Part shown: in pieces, positions 49,131 through 59,592 of the stretch
Position numbering within the stretch: the stretch's first letter is position 1
How the letters are laid out: each line of letters starts with the position of its first letter
NCBI GenBank assembly: GCA_001792895.1
Contig: MARA01000002.1
Location: 1,240,001 to 1,304,000, forward strand
Source of the DNA: Lentinus brumalis
Taxonomy: Eukaryota > Basidiomycota > Agaricomycetes > Polyporales > Polyporaceae
Length of the DNA: 64,000 nt
Reading direction: 5' to 3'
The notes under the pieces: generated by a model
Seen by the model: the letters and a program-made list of their open reading frames with translations, nothing else
Databases searched by the model: none
Told to the model about the DNA's origin: nothing
Program-made: the position numbers and the translations under genes

Positions 49131-49730
49131 ATGTCCTCGAGTCTCGACGCTGCTCCAAGCACGTCTCCACCTCGCGGCTTCGAAGAACATACGCGCTCCT
49201 CATCCTGGTTTCACCGCCCACTGACTGTGAGGGATGGGCTCATACTCACTGGGCTGCTTCTCCCCGCGGCATACCTCCCATATTTCCTCATTCGCCAGCG
49301 ACTCAATGCGATCACTACCGAGCTTAATTCCCTGCAACGGGCAAGCGTTGGCTTTGCGAACGAGATGAGGGCGGCCAGGGCAGGACTTTCCGGACAGAAA
49401 GTATCTGTATCAGAACAACCCACGCCGTCTCCGCCATTCAACCCATCCGTGGTACAGTCGCTGCAGCGGCAGCTCTCTAAGCTCCGGGAGCTGGTAGAGC
49501 GCACTACGAGCCGCCTTGACAATACAATCATAACCCAGAGGCGAAGGATTGCGGTCATGTTGTTCCGGGCGAGACAGGATGCGTTTTCGCGAGAGTCGGA
49601 GGCTCGAAAATGGCGTGCAGCGACGAGCGAGCGCATAACGGGACTATACGAGGAGGTGGGGCGAGACAGGTGCGCAGCATTCATGCAATGCTAAGCTTGT
49701 ATGTCACTCAGATGTCTCGCCGACGGTTAG
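49131..49730 (+). CDS. Membrane-anchored coiled-coil protein, tandem copy 2
   Basis: Paralogue of the gene at 47877. Exon 1 (49131-49672) encodes MSSSLDAAPSTSPPRGFEEH, a hydrophobic span (GLILTGLLLPAAYLPYFLI) with basic RQR after it, then coiled coil (QSLQRQLSKLRELVERTTSR, RQDAFSRESEARKWRAATSE). With the good donor at 49672/49673 and acceptor CACTCAG ending at 49711, the protein ends quickly as RCLADG at 49730. However, the sequence just downstream is open in another frame (VSPTVRDVVPEFVDKQPARK onward to 49868) and looks like its natural continuation. Either the gene has a one-base frame break here, or the true junction is non-canonical. Confidence 0.55.
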
Positions 49731-51089
49731 GGATGTGGTCCCGGAATTTGTGGATAAGCAGCCTGCGCGGAAACAGGACCTGGAGTCGGCGCAACTGTTG
49801 GACGATCCGCCTACTGTGGGAAGGAGTGTGATTCATGAGTCGGCGAATCCGTCAAAGGCCTCGGAGAAAGTGAGTGTGGTTGAGGTAGGACGCTCTTCCC
49901 GTTACATCGCAGACCCGATCGTTGACAGCACACCCATATCAGACGTTGGTGAGGGCATTCACTCCTTCAACGGACCCGGAGCCAGGTGTCCCTCAGTCCG
50001 AGACGGCCACTCCTGTGACGGAGTCAGCGTCGTCAATTCCTCCGACGGAGTCAGCGTCGTATCGAACTGGTCCGTTCACCCCAGAAGAAGTGCGGGAAGC
50101 GTTGATTCGCAACTTCGACACGCCGAATGTGCCCACGCTCAACGATATCGTACACAGACGCAAGCAGCTACGCAGGCGGCTGGCTCGTCTGAAAAAAAGC
50201 TGGCCCCGCACCGATACTACGGATGCCACCACTCGAAGAAGTGCACTTGAAGCTCGAATTCAAACGGTGAAGAGGGACCTCGAGATATTACTCGCAGCGG
50301 ACTTGGCCGACCTGCTGATGGATAGCAATGTGGCCCTCAAGTCGGATGATGGTCTGCCAAAGCATTCTGAGAAGAGCGTGGCAACGAGGGTCTTGGAGGT
50401 ACAACACCTGTTGGTAACCGTCGTAAACGCGATCGCTGACAAACACGCATGCCAGACCATGATGTGGACGGAATCTCCGGGAAAGCAAGAGTCTGCTAAT
50501 CCTCCGACAGAGCCAGCCACGTCTCCAACTGGCCAAGGCGTGGTAGAAACGACCGAACTTATGCCGGAGGCAATGCACAAATCCGTGGACGATGCGGAGA
50601 CTGTCATACCTGTTGATGACCCACCACAGGGTAGTGAGAAGAGCCGGGCTGCGAGGCTGGTACGACACTTTTCCTATCATATCGCAGAAGTGACGATTGA
50701 CGAAAACTCTATGTCAGACGGACTATATGTCGACAGAGCCATCTACTCCTCCGACAAATACAGAGCCACCCACTCCTCCGACAGAGCTTGTTACAGCTCC
50801 CTCAGAGCCATCTACGTCTCCCAGCGGTCCACGCATAACCCCGGAACTGCGAGAAATATGGCTTCGCGAACTCGGCGATCCCGACCCGCCGTCGCTCGCG
50901 GGTCTTCTACTCTTGAACGACAAGCTCTACAGGCGGCTGGGCCAGCTGTTCAAAAGCTGGCATAACTGCGATCCTGATGATGCGTCTGGGCGGCAAACTC
51001 TGGACAGTGAAATCAAGACGGTCAAGAGGGCCTACGACTTGATCAAGAAGTATGGCAGCGAGGCTCATAGAGCCCGCAGAGGAGAATAG
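49712..51089 (+). pseudogene. Continuation of copy 2 with duplicated helical module, frame-broken
   Basis: Coding-like sequence without its own ATG. Segment 49712-49868 encodes VVPEFVDKQPARKQDLESAQ, then a donor at 49870. A segment from about 49942 to 50661 encodes a Ser/Thr/Pro linker, then FTPEEVREALIRNFDTPN, RRKQLRRRLARLKKSW and ARIQTVKRDLEIL. After a second intron (about 50662-50719) the frame reading QTDYMSTEPSTPPTNTEPP leads to ITPELREIWLRELGDPDPPS, LYRRLGQLFKSWHNCDPDDA and EIKTVKRAYDLIKKYG, and stops at 51089. The two modules are clearly homologous. Calling it a pseudogene rests only on the unresolved frame at 49672-49712; if that junction can be explained, this is the 3' part of one intact gene from 49131 to 51089. 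Confidence 0.4.
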
Positions 51090-51198
51090 AGGTAGTCTGT
51101 GGACGGAGGAGCACGGGGCGGTCTATCCGAACTACGAATACATCTGGAATACATACAGTGCGTCGTGGACGGGACACACCCTCTACTGTCTCTTGGCT

Positions 51199-51771
51199 TC
51201 ATGTTTCGATCAGCACCCACGACTTCGAAGCACCGGCAAAGGTGGGTACAGTACCATAGCGGTTCTTTTGATTCGGGACCAGGAACTCCTCCATCAGATC
51301 CATGTCCACGCGGCCCCATCCTGCAAAGTCTCCTTTCCGCATCTCCTTGCACCTACGCGCGAACGAGGCGAGGTGGTACGACAGCACAGCGGCCCACTCG
51401 TACTGCGTGGCGATCTTCACCAGGTGGCTGCTATACCGGAAGAAGTGGAACGGAAGCATGGGCGACTGGCCATGAGAGAGCCCGTGAACGCAGAGAATAG
51501 AGAAGTACGAGTTCAGAGGGACGAGGAGGGAATCGAGCGTCGCGTATGTCTCGGTGGCAGCGGGAGCGGAGTGGAGCGAGAGCGTGCTTTGGTCAACCGT
51601 GACTTCGATGAGGTGCCATGTCGACTCGAGGATGCGGCGCGAGTCGAGCTTGTAGAGCTCGGCGCCAGAGAGCTCGTGCCGGACGATCGACGCGATCACG
51701 TCTGGATCCACATGCGGGAAGAGGGGCGCAAGGGTATGCAAGTCGTGGTCTGGGGGATATTTTGAGGACAT
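51199..51771 (-). CDS. Unrecognised single-exon ORF
   Basis: An intronless ORF of 190 residues, unusual in this intron-rich window, starting MSSKYPPDHDLHTLAPLFPH and ending ASKSWVLIET. It includes DVIASIVRHELSGAELYKLD, LVPLNSYFSILCVHGL and YEWAAVLSYHLASFARRCKE followed by MRKGDFAGWGRVDMDLMEEF. The composition is balanced and helical, with no signal peptide or membrane span. The absence of introns and a helical region of gag-like appearance raise the possibility of a domesticated retroelement fragment, but no protease, zinc knuckle or polymerase is nearby and I cannot confirm this. The stop lies about 110 bases from the plus-strand stop at 51089. Confidence 0.6.
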   Translation of the reverse strand: MSSKYPPDHDLHTLAPLFPHVDPDVIASIVRHELSGAELYKLDSRRILESTWHLIEVTVDQSTLSLHSAPAATETYATLDSLLVPLNSYFSILCVHGLSHGQSPMLPFHFFRYSSHLVKIATQYEWAAVLSYHLASFARRCKEMRKGDFAGWGRVDMDLMEEFLVPNQKNRYGTVPTFAGASKSWVLIET

Positions 51772-52453
51772 TGTGGTCGTGGCCTGATGAGACTTGTCAA
51801 GTGACGGGTTCGCATCCTTATACAATCACGGAAGCCGCGTACCACACTGAGCCGGGGTGGTTATGTTGCTCCGAGGAAGCTCGTGAGATGTGTGCGCGTG
51901 GCGATGCGGTTGGGCGACGACATGCAATGGGGCGGACAAAGGCGGCGGGAGGAGAGAGTCAAGCGGCGGCCAAGCACCCACAGCCTCGCTCACAAAGGCC
52001 ACCTAAAGAGAGAAAGCTACATACATGTCGGTAGACGCCAGATTCACAGTGCGAGCTTGTGATAGAGTGCATCGAGTGAGTCCGCGAGCACGGCGGCAGC
52101 CCAGCAGGAAGGTTGTGGCAGACAAGCACAGAGCACCGCTCGCACCCCCGGGCACGTCGCCACGCGCGACGACGGCGTTCATCTCCCAATAAGGCAGATC
52201 CACGCGGTCGTGGGAGTGTGGCTGCAAGAACTAGACAGTACCCGCCCGATTGTCCCACGCTCTGTATTCCTCGTCCCAAGCTTAGCCAGGCGCGTATCCC
52301 CTACGACACTCCTCAAGGTGATTATCTCGTTTCCTCCTTATGCTGCTAGTTTCGGGCTCGCCTGGAGGACTCGATGATGCTGGTGGAACTCGAGAATTGG
52401 AGGGGCATGCGTTCTGACGCCATACTTCGATCTGCAGACTCTCAAACGACAAA
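51772..52453. other. Intergenic, divergent
   Basis: 682 bases between the unrecognised minus-strand ORF and ribosomal protein L35 (+). It presumably holds both promoters. No ORF of coding quality. Confidence 0.55.
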
Positions 52454-52998
52454 ATGCCCGGCAAGGTTAAGGCGTACGAGCTCCAGTCCAAGTGCGTATA
52501 CTTGCTTTGCCTGCGTTTTGGTATGCTGATGGTCGGCCGTGTAGGTCCAAGAATGACTTGTCGAAGCAGCTCGCTGAGCTCAAGACGGAGCTCTTGACGC
52601 TCCGGGTACAGAAGATCGCTGGTGGCTCTGCGGCAAAGCTCACCAAGATGTGCGTGGACTCGCTGTGTATGTGAGCCATTGTTCTGATTCGATCTTCGTC
52701 TGCAGCAACACCGTCCGCAAGTCCATCGCCCGGGTGTTGACCGTCATGAACCAAAAGGCGAGGCAAAACCTTCGCGAGTTCTACAAGAACAAGAAGTACC
52801 TCCCCCTTGACCTCCGCAACAAGAAGACCCGTGCCATCCGGAGACGTCTGACGAAGGTACGTCTTGTCTGCGGCTGTGGCTTCGACGGAGTGACTGAGTG
52901 TGCCTCACCTTCCTTAGCACGAAGCGTCGGTGAAGACGCTCAAGCAGCGCAAGAAGGACATCCACTTCCCCATCCGGAAGTACGCGGTGAAGGCATGA
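52454..52998 (+). CDS. rpl35: 60S ribosomal protein L35 (uL29)
   Basis: Large-subunit ribosomal protein near the exit tunnel, binding site for SRP and nascent-chain factors. Four exons: 52454-52491, 52545-52649, 52706-52856, 52918-52998; 124 residues in frame, the usual length. Sequence follows the family throughout: [37 protein letters not shown], the [13 protein letters not shown] helix, [40 protein letters not shown] and KYAVKA. The first intron falls just after codon 12 in the N-terminal region, typical of fungal ribosomal-protein genes. Confidence 0.96.
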
Positions 52999-53981
52999 GG
53001 AGGTCGCTGCGAGCGAGTCGCGGGGCTGGGTGTCTATGTTCGTTTGAGTCTGTTCACTTCCATCTGTATGCTATACGCTGCCACCACCAACCCACCATGC
53101 CATGCCGATATACATGCGCATATGCATAGCCAGGAATGCTGTCGTGCGAAGTGTGGGACCGGCGGTTCCACGGCATTGTGTCCATTAGGTTTTGAGTGTT
53201 CAATCTACGCCCTGTCGCGGAGGTATGTACAGGCAGCTTTGGCCGGTGGTGCGCATGGCTGGCACGGAGACCTGTCCGCCTTTGTCCATTGCGGCGGCGA
53301 GAGAGTGGACCGGGGCTTGTGTGGGCGAAGGCCGACGTTGCGGATCCCTGCTTATGTAGATCACGTCACCTGCCAGAACCGTTCCCTCGGCCATTTTGGC
53401 GTGCTCCTCCTCTGTCCCGCCCTCGAGCTTTGCGCGCTGCCACTCGCCGCCACAGCGTCCGCAACACCTGCCACGGCGAGCTCAGTCTCGACCACGCCGC
53501 CCCGACGATCCATCACCAATCTGACCTCAACCGGCAACCGTTTTGACGCGGATATACCCCTTCTCGAACCCGTGTCCGTCGCAACGACTCCGCGTGTCCG
53601 TCTTCTGCACATTCCGCCAGTTCCTCGTCCCTCGACAGGCCCCGCTATCAAGGTTCTGCCTCACTTATCACGATATTTATCCACACACACATCCCAAGTA
53701 ACGATATTGACGAATCATGGTGAGTGAACCTTCCCCCACGCTGCATGAAGTTCGTCATAGTACAGGCCCAATCAGCATGCAAGCGTCATGGGCAGATGGC
53801 GCATTTTCCGGTTCTCCATCTCATCCGCGTGGATGGATAGCCTTGTCGTCCCGCACACGTGCACGCTAGAAGATCCCACTGTGCGACGGCGTCGTCGTTC
53901 TGACGGCCTCCGTCGCTCCCTGCGTCCCCCCACCCGCGCGCGTCCCCGCCCGCTGCTGAGTGCTGCCGCCGCCCTCGCGAC
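52999..53981. other. Intergenic, possible small unresolved gene
   Basis: 983 bases between rpl35 and the GCKIII kinase. On the minus strand a frame from about 53470 to 53200 reads CCGRCGGEWQRAKLEGG and then MAEGTVLAGDVIYISRDPQR before a stop. An overlapping plus-strand frame is also long. Neither has a clean start, exon chain or known domain, so no gene is called. An ATG immediately followed by GTGAGT at 53717-53725 on the plus strand could be a leader exon of something small. Confidence 0.4.
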
Positions 53982-56390
53982 ATGCCTCCTTCCCGTCTTC
54001 TGAAAAAGCACAGTTCGTCAGGCAGCTCTTCTGACAGCCATGCTTTCCAGCCCAAGCAACTCACAAAGTCCCCGCCCCCATCGCCCATTGTCGAGCGCAA
54101 AGTGAGGTCCCCGGAGCCGTGGCCATATATACCCAATAGCAACCCAGCGAGCCAGTACAGCCTTTTGGAGAAGCTGGGAACGGGCAGTTTTGGCACGGTG
54201 TACAAGGCGATCCACAATGAGACGAAGCAGATTGTCGCCATCAAGCAGATCGGTACGTGGTTGACATACCTCTCTGGGAGTTTGTCTAATGAATGTGGGT
54301 AGACCTGGAGGACTCCGACGATGACATCTCTGAGATTCAGCAAGAAATTGCGAGCCTGGCACAGTGCGACTCTGAGTATGTGACAAGATACTACGGCTCC
54401 TTCGTAGTGGCGTACAAGCTGTGGATAGTGATGGAGTTCCTCGCTGGTGGCTCGTGTCTCGACCTCTTGAAGGCTGGTGTCTTCACGGAAGCGCATATCG
54501 CCGTTATCATGCGTGAGCTCCTCCTTGGTCTCGACTACCTTCACAGCGAGGGCACCATCCACCGCGATATCAAGGCGGCAAACGTCTTGCTCTCGGCGTC
54601 TGGGAAAGTCAAGCTTGCCGACTTCGGTGTAGCCGCGCAACTCACCAGCACGTTGAGGCACACCTTCGTTGGTACGCCTTTCTGGATGGCCCCGGAAGTG
54701 ATTCGACAAGCAGGGTACGACGCGAAGGCGGACATCTGGAGTTTGGGCATCACGGCGATAGAGATGGCGAAGGGCGAACCGCCGTTGGCAGAGTACCACC
54801 CCATGCGGGTGCTCTTCCTCATCCCGAAGGCGAAGCCTCCCGTTCTTGATGGTCCGTTCTCGCTGGCCTTTAAAGACTTTGTGGCGCAGTGCCTGACCAA
54901 GGATCCTCATTCGGTACGTTGCTCGCCGGGCCGAGCGTATAAGATGTGCTGACTCTCGCGTCGTTCCAAATTTACAGCGGCCAACGACGAAGGAGCTCTT
55001 GCAGCATCGGTTCATCCGGAGCGCACGCAAGACCTCCTACCTCACGGAGCTCATCGAACGACACCAGGACTATCGCACACGCTCCCCAGGCAAGGGTCCT
55101 CAGTACTACCAGGCAACAATCCGGAATAGTGGTGCCTGGGATGGGTCGATGCGCAGCGATTGGGACTTCAACACCATTCGCACGAATTCAGCTATGGGTT
55201 CGCTGCGGAGCATGGCCAAGGACATCATGCCTCCCGGGATGATTCCTGACGATGACTACGACGAGCTCGCCGGAGACGACGAGTCGACATTCGACGCGCA
55301 CACGGCGAGCATCGACACGAGTGCCGCGACGACGAAGGGGAGCGACGTGCCCCTGCAGCCCGCCGCAGCTCTCGGAGGCCTCGGCATGAACACCGACGCT
55401 GGTCACTCGACGGTCATCATCCGCTCGTACTCTAGGGACGAGAAGGACACCCCATCGTTGATCAACGACAGTGGCTCGGACGAGCCTTCCAGCCCTGCAC
55501 CTAACACTCCCTCACAGAGCGTCGAAGCGGTGGACGCGCAGGTGGTTGACGCTACTGAGCCTCCGCCTGCCTACACCGGCTCCGTTCGGTCCTCGAGACG
55601 TGCGTCCTATGCTGCGCGGACTAACGTCGCGTCTGGGACCGTGCTCCAGGAGGCTGACCTCGGGACTGGGGTGGATACGATCCGTCCAGTGAAGAAAGTG
55701 GACACTGTTCGTTCTCTGAGGATGTCGGAGGAGTACGTGGGGAGCCTGCGCAGCCGCGAGGGTAGCACGTCATCGGCGCCGCCGTCTCCTTCAAGCACGA
55801 AGACGCCCCACAGGCGCGCGGCCAGTGAGGCGCAGAAGGCAGGGAAGTCGCTTGTGGACGACGTGGTGCTGCCACTGCTGCAGAAGGTGCGTCGTCAATG
55901 TGCGATGTGAGAACTCGACGTGCTGATAGTCTGTCCTAGGCGACGGGGGACGACATGGACGCGCGGGAGATCGAGTCTCTCAGCATGATCTCCCGTGGTT
56001 TCGAGGAGTTGCGGGACGTCAACCCCGAACTGGCCTACAACATCATCCTTGATATTCTTGCTGGCATCAACGAGTACGTCGTGTCTACTGATTCCACCAG
56101 CTGCGGAAAACTGATAGCTCGTCACTAGCAATACCGCCGTGCGCAGCCATATCCAGACCGCGCGCTCGCTGTTCCCGCACAAGCGCATCATTCGCAGGAG
56201 CGAGATGACGGCGAGGGGACTCATCGTGACCGAAGAAGAGGAGATATCTGGTCTCCCTTCGACATCATCACCAGTGCAAAGCCCGGTGCAGCCTGATTCC
56301 GGCTCGCCGGTACGCAAGTCGCCCATCTCGGAGCTGCTGTACCTGCGGTGGCTCGAGGGCCTCAGGCTCAAATGGCCCAGTATACTGTGA
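53982..56390 (+). CDS. Ste20-family GCKIII kinase (Kic1/Nak1/Sid1 type)
   Basis: Germinal-centre kinase of subgroup III, the tier that activates NDR kinases. Five exons: 53982-54252, 54303-54913, 54978-55886, 55940-56073, 56129-56390; 728 residues in frame. Kinase domain about residues 48-300: [63 protein letters not shown] with the GCK signature. A long disordered middle follows. The C-terminal helical region ([40 protein letters not shown]) resembles the dimerisation/adaptor-binding end of GCKIII kinases. In yeasts the family comprises Kic1/Nak1 (RAM/MOR) and Sid1 (septation), and in Ustilago Don3. I cannot decide among these without a tree. Confidence 0.92.
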
Positions 56391-57803
56391 TCATGCTCGC
56401 CATTCGACTGGCGCCATGGCCGCCTAGGCATCGATCGGGTCACATCCGCACGACAGTACGGCGTATGTCTTTCCTGTGCAGAGACCCTGCTTCTGTGCTC
56501 TGCGTCCTCGCTCTCCGCTTGCCCCGTTCACGTCTCTTCCTCTACTCCTAGGACTTGTGAGCGGCCACCTTATGATCTTACGGCTCCTGCTCCTGCTCGT
56601 CTTCGCTCGCTCGTATGTTGCTCTGGGACACTTCGGATACAGCAGTGCCTTGGACCCACCATCTCTGATCTCCCTCGTTCGTCCGTTCATCGATGCTGTC
56701 ATCCTCCCCTTTCCCGGTATATATCTTAATGTTGCATTTATCTTATTGCGTCTGCGTTCCTCTAGTACACACCGCTGGCTATGCACCAACAGCCAGCGCC
56801 CCTTACATACGTGCTTCCTTCCTGCACCTTCCCTTCCGTGTCCCCGAATCCGTACGCGCACTGCGCTCCCCCCCCTTCCTCCTTGTGCCGCATGCTAATG
56901 ACTTCATGACGTAACGAAGTGTAACGGTTTCTGCGAGTGTACGTTGTTGCATGGTCGTAGCGCACGTCTGTACGCCGCCGTATGTTGTCTGGACCTGGCA
57001 CATACGCGAACATATATCTGTTTCTTGATCAAGACTATCTGTGTAGCGAGCGCTTCAGATCCTGCAGACAAGAATTCGCGCGATCGCAACCGGACCGATT
57101 CCGAGAAGATTGATGCAAGATATGCTTCCTACTGACTTGGTACGCTTGCACGAGGTTGAGCAGGCGTTTGGTAAGTCCATATGACAATAAGAACGTCCCA
57201 CTGTGCCGGGCTAAATCAATGTAGTCGCAGCGGGCGCAGTCAAGCTTCGTCGTGACAAAAGCGCTTAGCGGGCAGCGCAAGCTTGGTGATGCGATGGCGC
57301 AGATATGACCGGGTGCGACGGGACGAGCTGGGCTGTGATCAGGGTGAAATGTGGCTGGCTAACACTGACAGATACCTATTGTCTGCGCACATTCATGGGC
57401 GCTTAGTGCGTGAAGAGGAGTCCGAGCATTTGGGAGATCGAGAGCGTTGAATGCTAGCCAATGGGGCGTGTGAGCTGGTTCAGCATGTCTTCAAGGTGAT
57501 CCCCGAGAGACAACAAGCCCATCTGCGACAAGGATCTTGAGCAAGTCGGCGACGCCTTCACGTGCTGCCGCTCTTATTGTCTTCGCCGGATTCGTCGACG
57601 AGCTCATGACGCACGGGGTGGAGGGCGTTGAGGACATTGACTGCGATTGTCACTGGCAAAAGCATAAAAAGTGAGCATGGACCCGTCGGAGTCGGCAGCA
57701 CAGTCGTTTTCCGCCACTTCTGTCGCGTACCTCTACCGCGCCTCCTCCTCCTCCCCCTGTCCTCCAAACCTCCGGCACCACCTACACGCACATATCATCG
57801 CCG
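56391..57803. other. Gene-poor intergenic region upstream of the pheromone-like gene
   Basis: About 1.4 kb. The first 500 bases are a pyrimidine-rich 3' UTR of the kinase gene with a deceptive open frame. No supported gene follows until the pheromone-like ORF. CATAAAAAG at 57663-57671 could be the TATA element of that gene. Confidence 0.5.
57663..57671 (+). promoter_or_regulatory. TATA-like element before the pheromone-like ORF
   Basis: CATAAAAAG lies about 133 bases upstream of the ATG at 57804. Position and sequence fit a core promoter; no experimental support. Confidence 0.4.
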
Positions 57804-57920
57804 ATGGACGCCTTCACGATTGCATCTCCCATCCCGACCGACGAGCCGGCTGTCGAGGTCTTCGTTGACCGCGACGACACCGGCACCAGCGGCGACCACA
57901 GCAGCTGCGTAATAGCATGA
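57804..57920 (+). CDS. Putative lipopeptide mating-pheromone precursor (CaaX)
   Basis: A 38-residue ORF starting MDAFTIASPIPTDEPAVEVF and ending in CVIA before TGA. Basidiomycete pheromone precursors are short (about 35-70 residues), often begin MDxF, contain acidic/proline-rich pro-sequence, and end in a CaaX box that is farnesylated and trimmed after Cys. Here the pro-region ends around VDRDD, a charged site of the kind used for N-terminal cleavage, which would leave a short peptide ending GDHSSC. No intron lies within the ORF, but a strong intron (57945-58023) sits just 3' of the stop. The product would be secreted via an Ste6-type transporter and sensed by an Ste3-type receptor. No receptor gene is visible in this window. 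The alternative is a chance ORF with a CaaX-like end. Confidence 0.7.
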   Translation: MDAFTIASPIPTDEPAVEVFVDRDDTGTSGDHSSCVIA

Positions 57921-59592
57921 TGCGCTACCCTATGTCACAGCGCAGTGAGTGACGTCCCGAATACTTTTGCACTCACCGACATTCGTCCCGGGAGTGTGCG
58001 CTGACCACCGGTTTTTTTGACAGACCATTACCCGTTATCCCCAGCACGCGGTCCTGACGCTCACCCGTGCCGCGCACACATTCGCCGCATTCGCATTCGC
58101 ATCCAACCACCTAGCATCAGGCTTCGGCCACGACACTTCACGACGCAGCCCAGCGTGCGCTCTTCGTTTTGCCGCTGTCGCTCGCACGACCATTCTTCAA
58201 GGCTTCACCACTTCGCCATACTTACTCGTTGCGCATAATTTATCACCTCCGTTAGTTGATGGCTGGCCGGACGTCGCAGAGGGGAAGTTGGGGGTCCCAG
58301 AGCGGGGAGAAGGAAGACAGCGGTGGGAAGGAGGAGGCGACGTAGCGGTAGACACGGCAGCCAGTTTGTCCTTTCGTCCTGGATGCGTCCAGAGACATTG
58401 TTCCCTGTGTAATGTACGGTATCATCTCTGCTATCACCGTTGAAGTTCATCGTCGGAAGCGAGAGAGCTATAGCTAGCCGGGAACGACATCAGATGCTGA
58501 ATTGCAGCAAGCTTGAAAATTAGCTGAGGAACGCACCTTCTCAGGGTACCGCCGCCTTCTATACTTGGATCCTGTTCTGCAGAATGAATGGACGTTGCAG
58601 CTTGAGGTGCCGCGCCGCGGCGCATTCAGAGAAGTCAACGGCACATGCGCCAGATTGAGTAATGGATACCTGTTCAGCAGCTCCGTACCGCCAAAGGGAT
58701 CCAGCGACGGTCGGCCTACGAGCAGCGGCGCATGCAGGGAACAGACGTCAAGACAAGTATCCCGTAATCAGCGGCGCCTTGCTTTCGCGTTGTGTGACTG
58801 GCATTCACTGAAGCCTTTCGGCCTCCGAGGGCCAGGGTGACCCGCCACCGGCCAGAGTATTCTGCGATGCGGCATGAGTCGGATATCCAGCAGTGGCTAC
58901 TCTCTCACCGGTCACTGGTCCACCGCTGGCTTTGTATGCACGCCGCGTCTGCCGGCCCAAGGAGTCGACGTGCCGCAATGCCGTCCATACGGCTGGAAGC
59001 ACGCGGCTCGCCCAAGTCACACGTTGCAGAGCACTAGCTGAGCGTCGATTCTCGTTCGAATCCGATGCCGATGCAGCACGGACAGGGAGGCCGAGGGAGG
59101 CCGCGACGCCTTGAAGCTGAAGTCGGGAGCAGTACGGTGGCTGCTGTGGGCGGCGGGCGAGCCGAGCGCGCTGCAAGAACATCGAGGCTCGGCTAGATCT
59201 CCTCGCCCCAGGATCTAATCTTATCTCGCTACAGTATACTTGTGCCGCGTCACGTTTCCCCAGACTCCCTTCACCGAAGTCGCTGCTGCGCAGTCTTCTC
59301 CACGACGTCCGACTGGTCGCCCCTCCCGCGGTGGTCGGCATGTCCTGTAGGTCCATGATGCACTCTGCTTAACCTCAGGAACCAGCGCTGTGGGAGCCCG
59401 CTCAACTTCCCGATCCGTGAAACTCAAATACAGTGCCAAGCTGTCGATCCTTCTGCAGTGCTTTCCCTCCTGTCCTCTCTTGTTCCCGACACACCGACGT
59501 CATCTCGTTTCTTGTTCCAGTGCTGGGAATGCCGCCTGTGGTTAGACTCCCGTCAAGCAAACTCCTGTGGGCGGACTCAAACCGGACGTCCG
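57921..59592. other. Gene-poor region downstream of the pheromone-like ORF
   Basis: About 1.67 kb with no supported gene. 57945-58023 looks like a 3' UTR intron (GTGAGTGACG donor, a GCTGAC branch-like site, TTTTTTGACAG acceptor). Long minus-strand frames around 58805-59356 are rich in Arg/Ala/Ser with no coding hallmark. Confidence 0.5.

Noticed and set aside
53786..55030. 414-residue ORF on the minus strand opposite the GCKIII kinase
   Set aside because: Exactly antisense to conserved kinase codons and their introns, no recognisable domain, Arg-rich composition of a shadow frame.
56476..56898. ORF ending CAAC before a stop, looking like a CaaX-type end
   Set aside because: 140 residues of Leu/Pro/Ser-rich sequence translated from the pyrimidine-rich 3' UTR of the kinase gene; CAAC is not an aliphatic CaaX box of the pheromone type and there is no pro-region.
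59041..59085. GTTCGAATCC string resembling a tRNA T-arm
   Set aside because: The flanking bases do not form a five-pair T stem and no acceptor or anticodon arm could be folded upstream.
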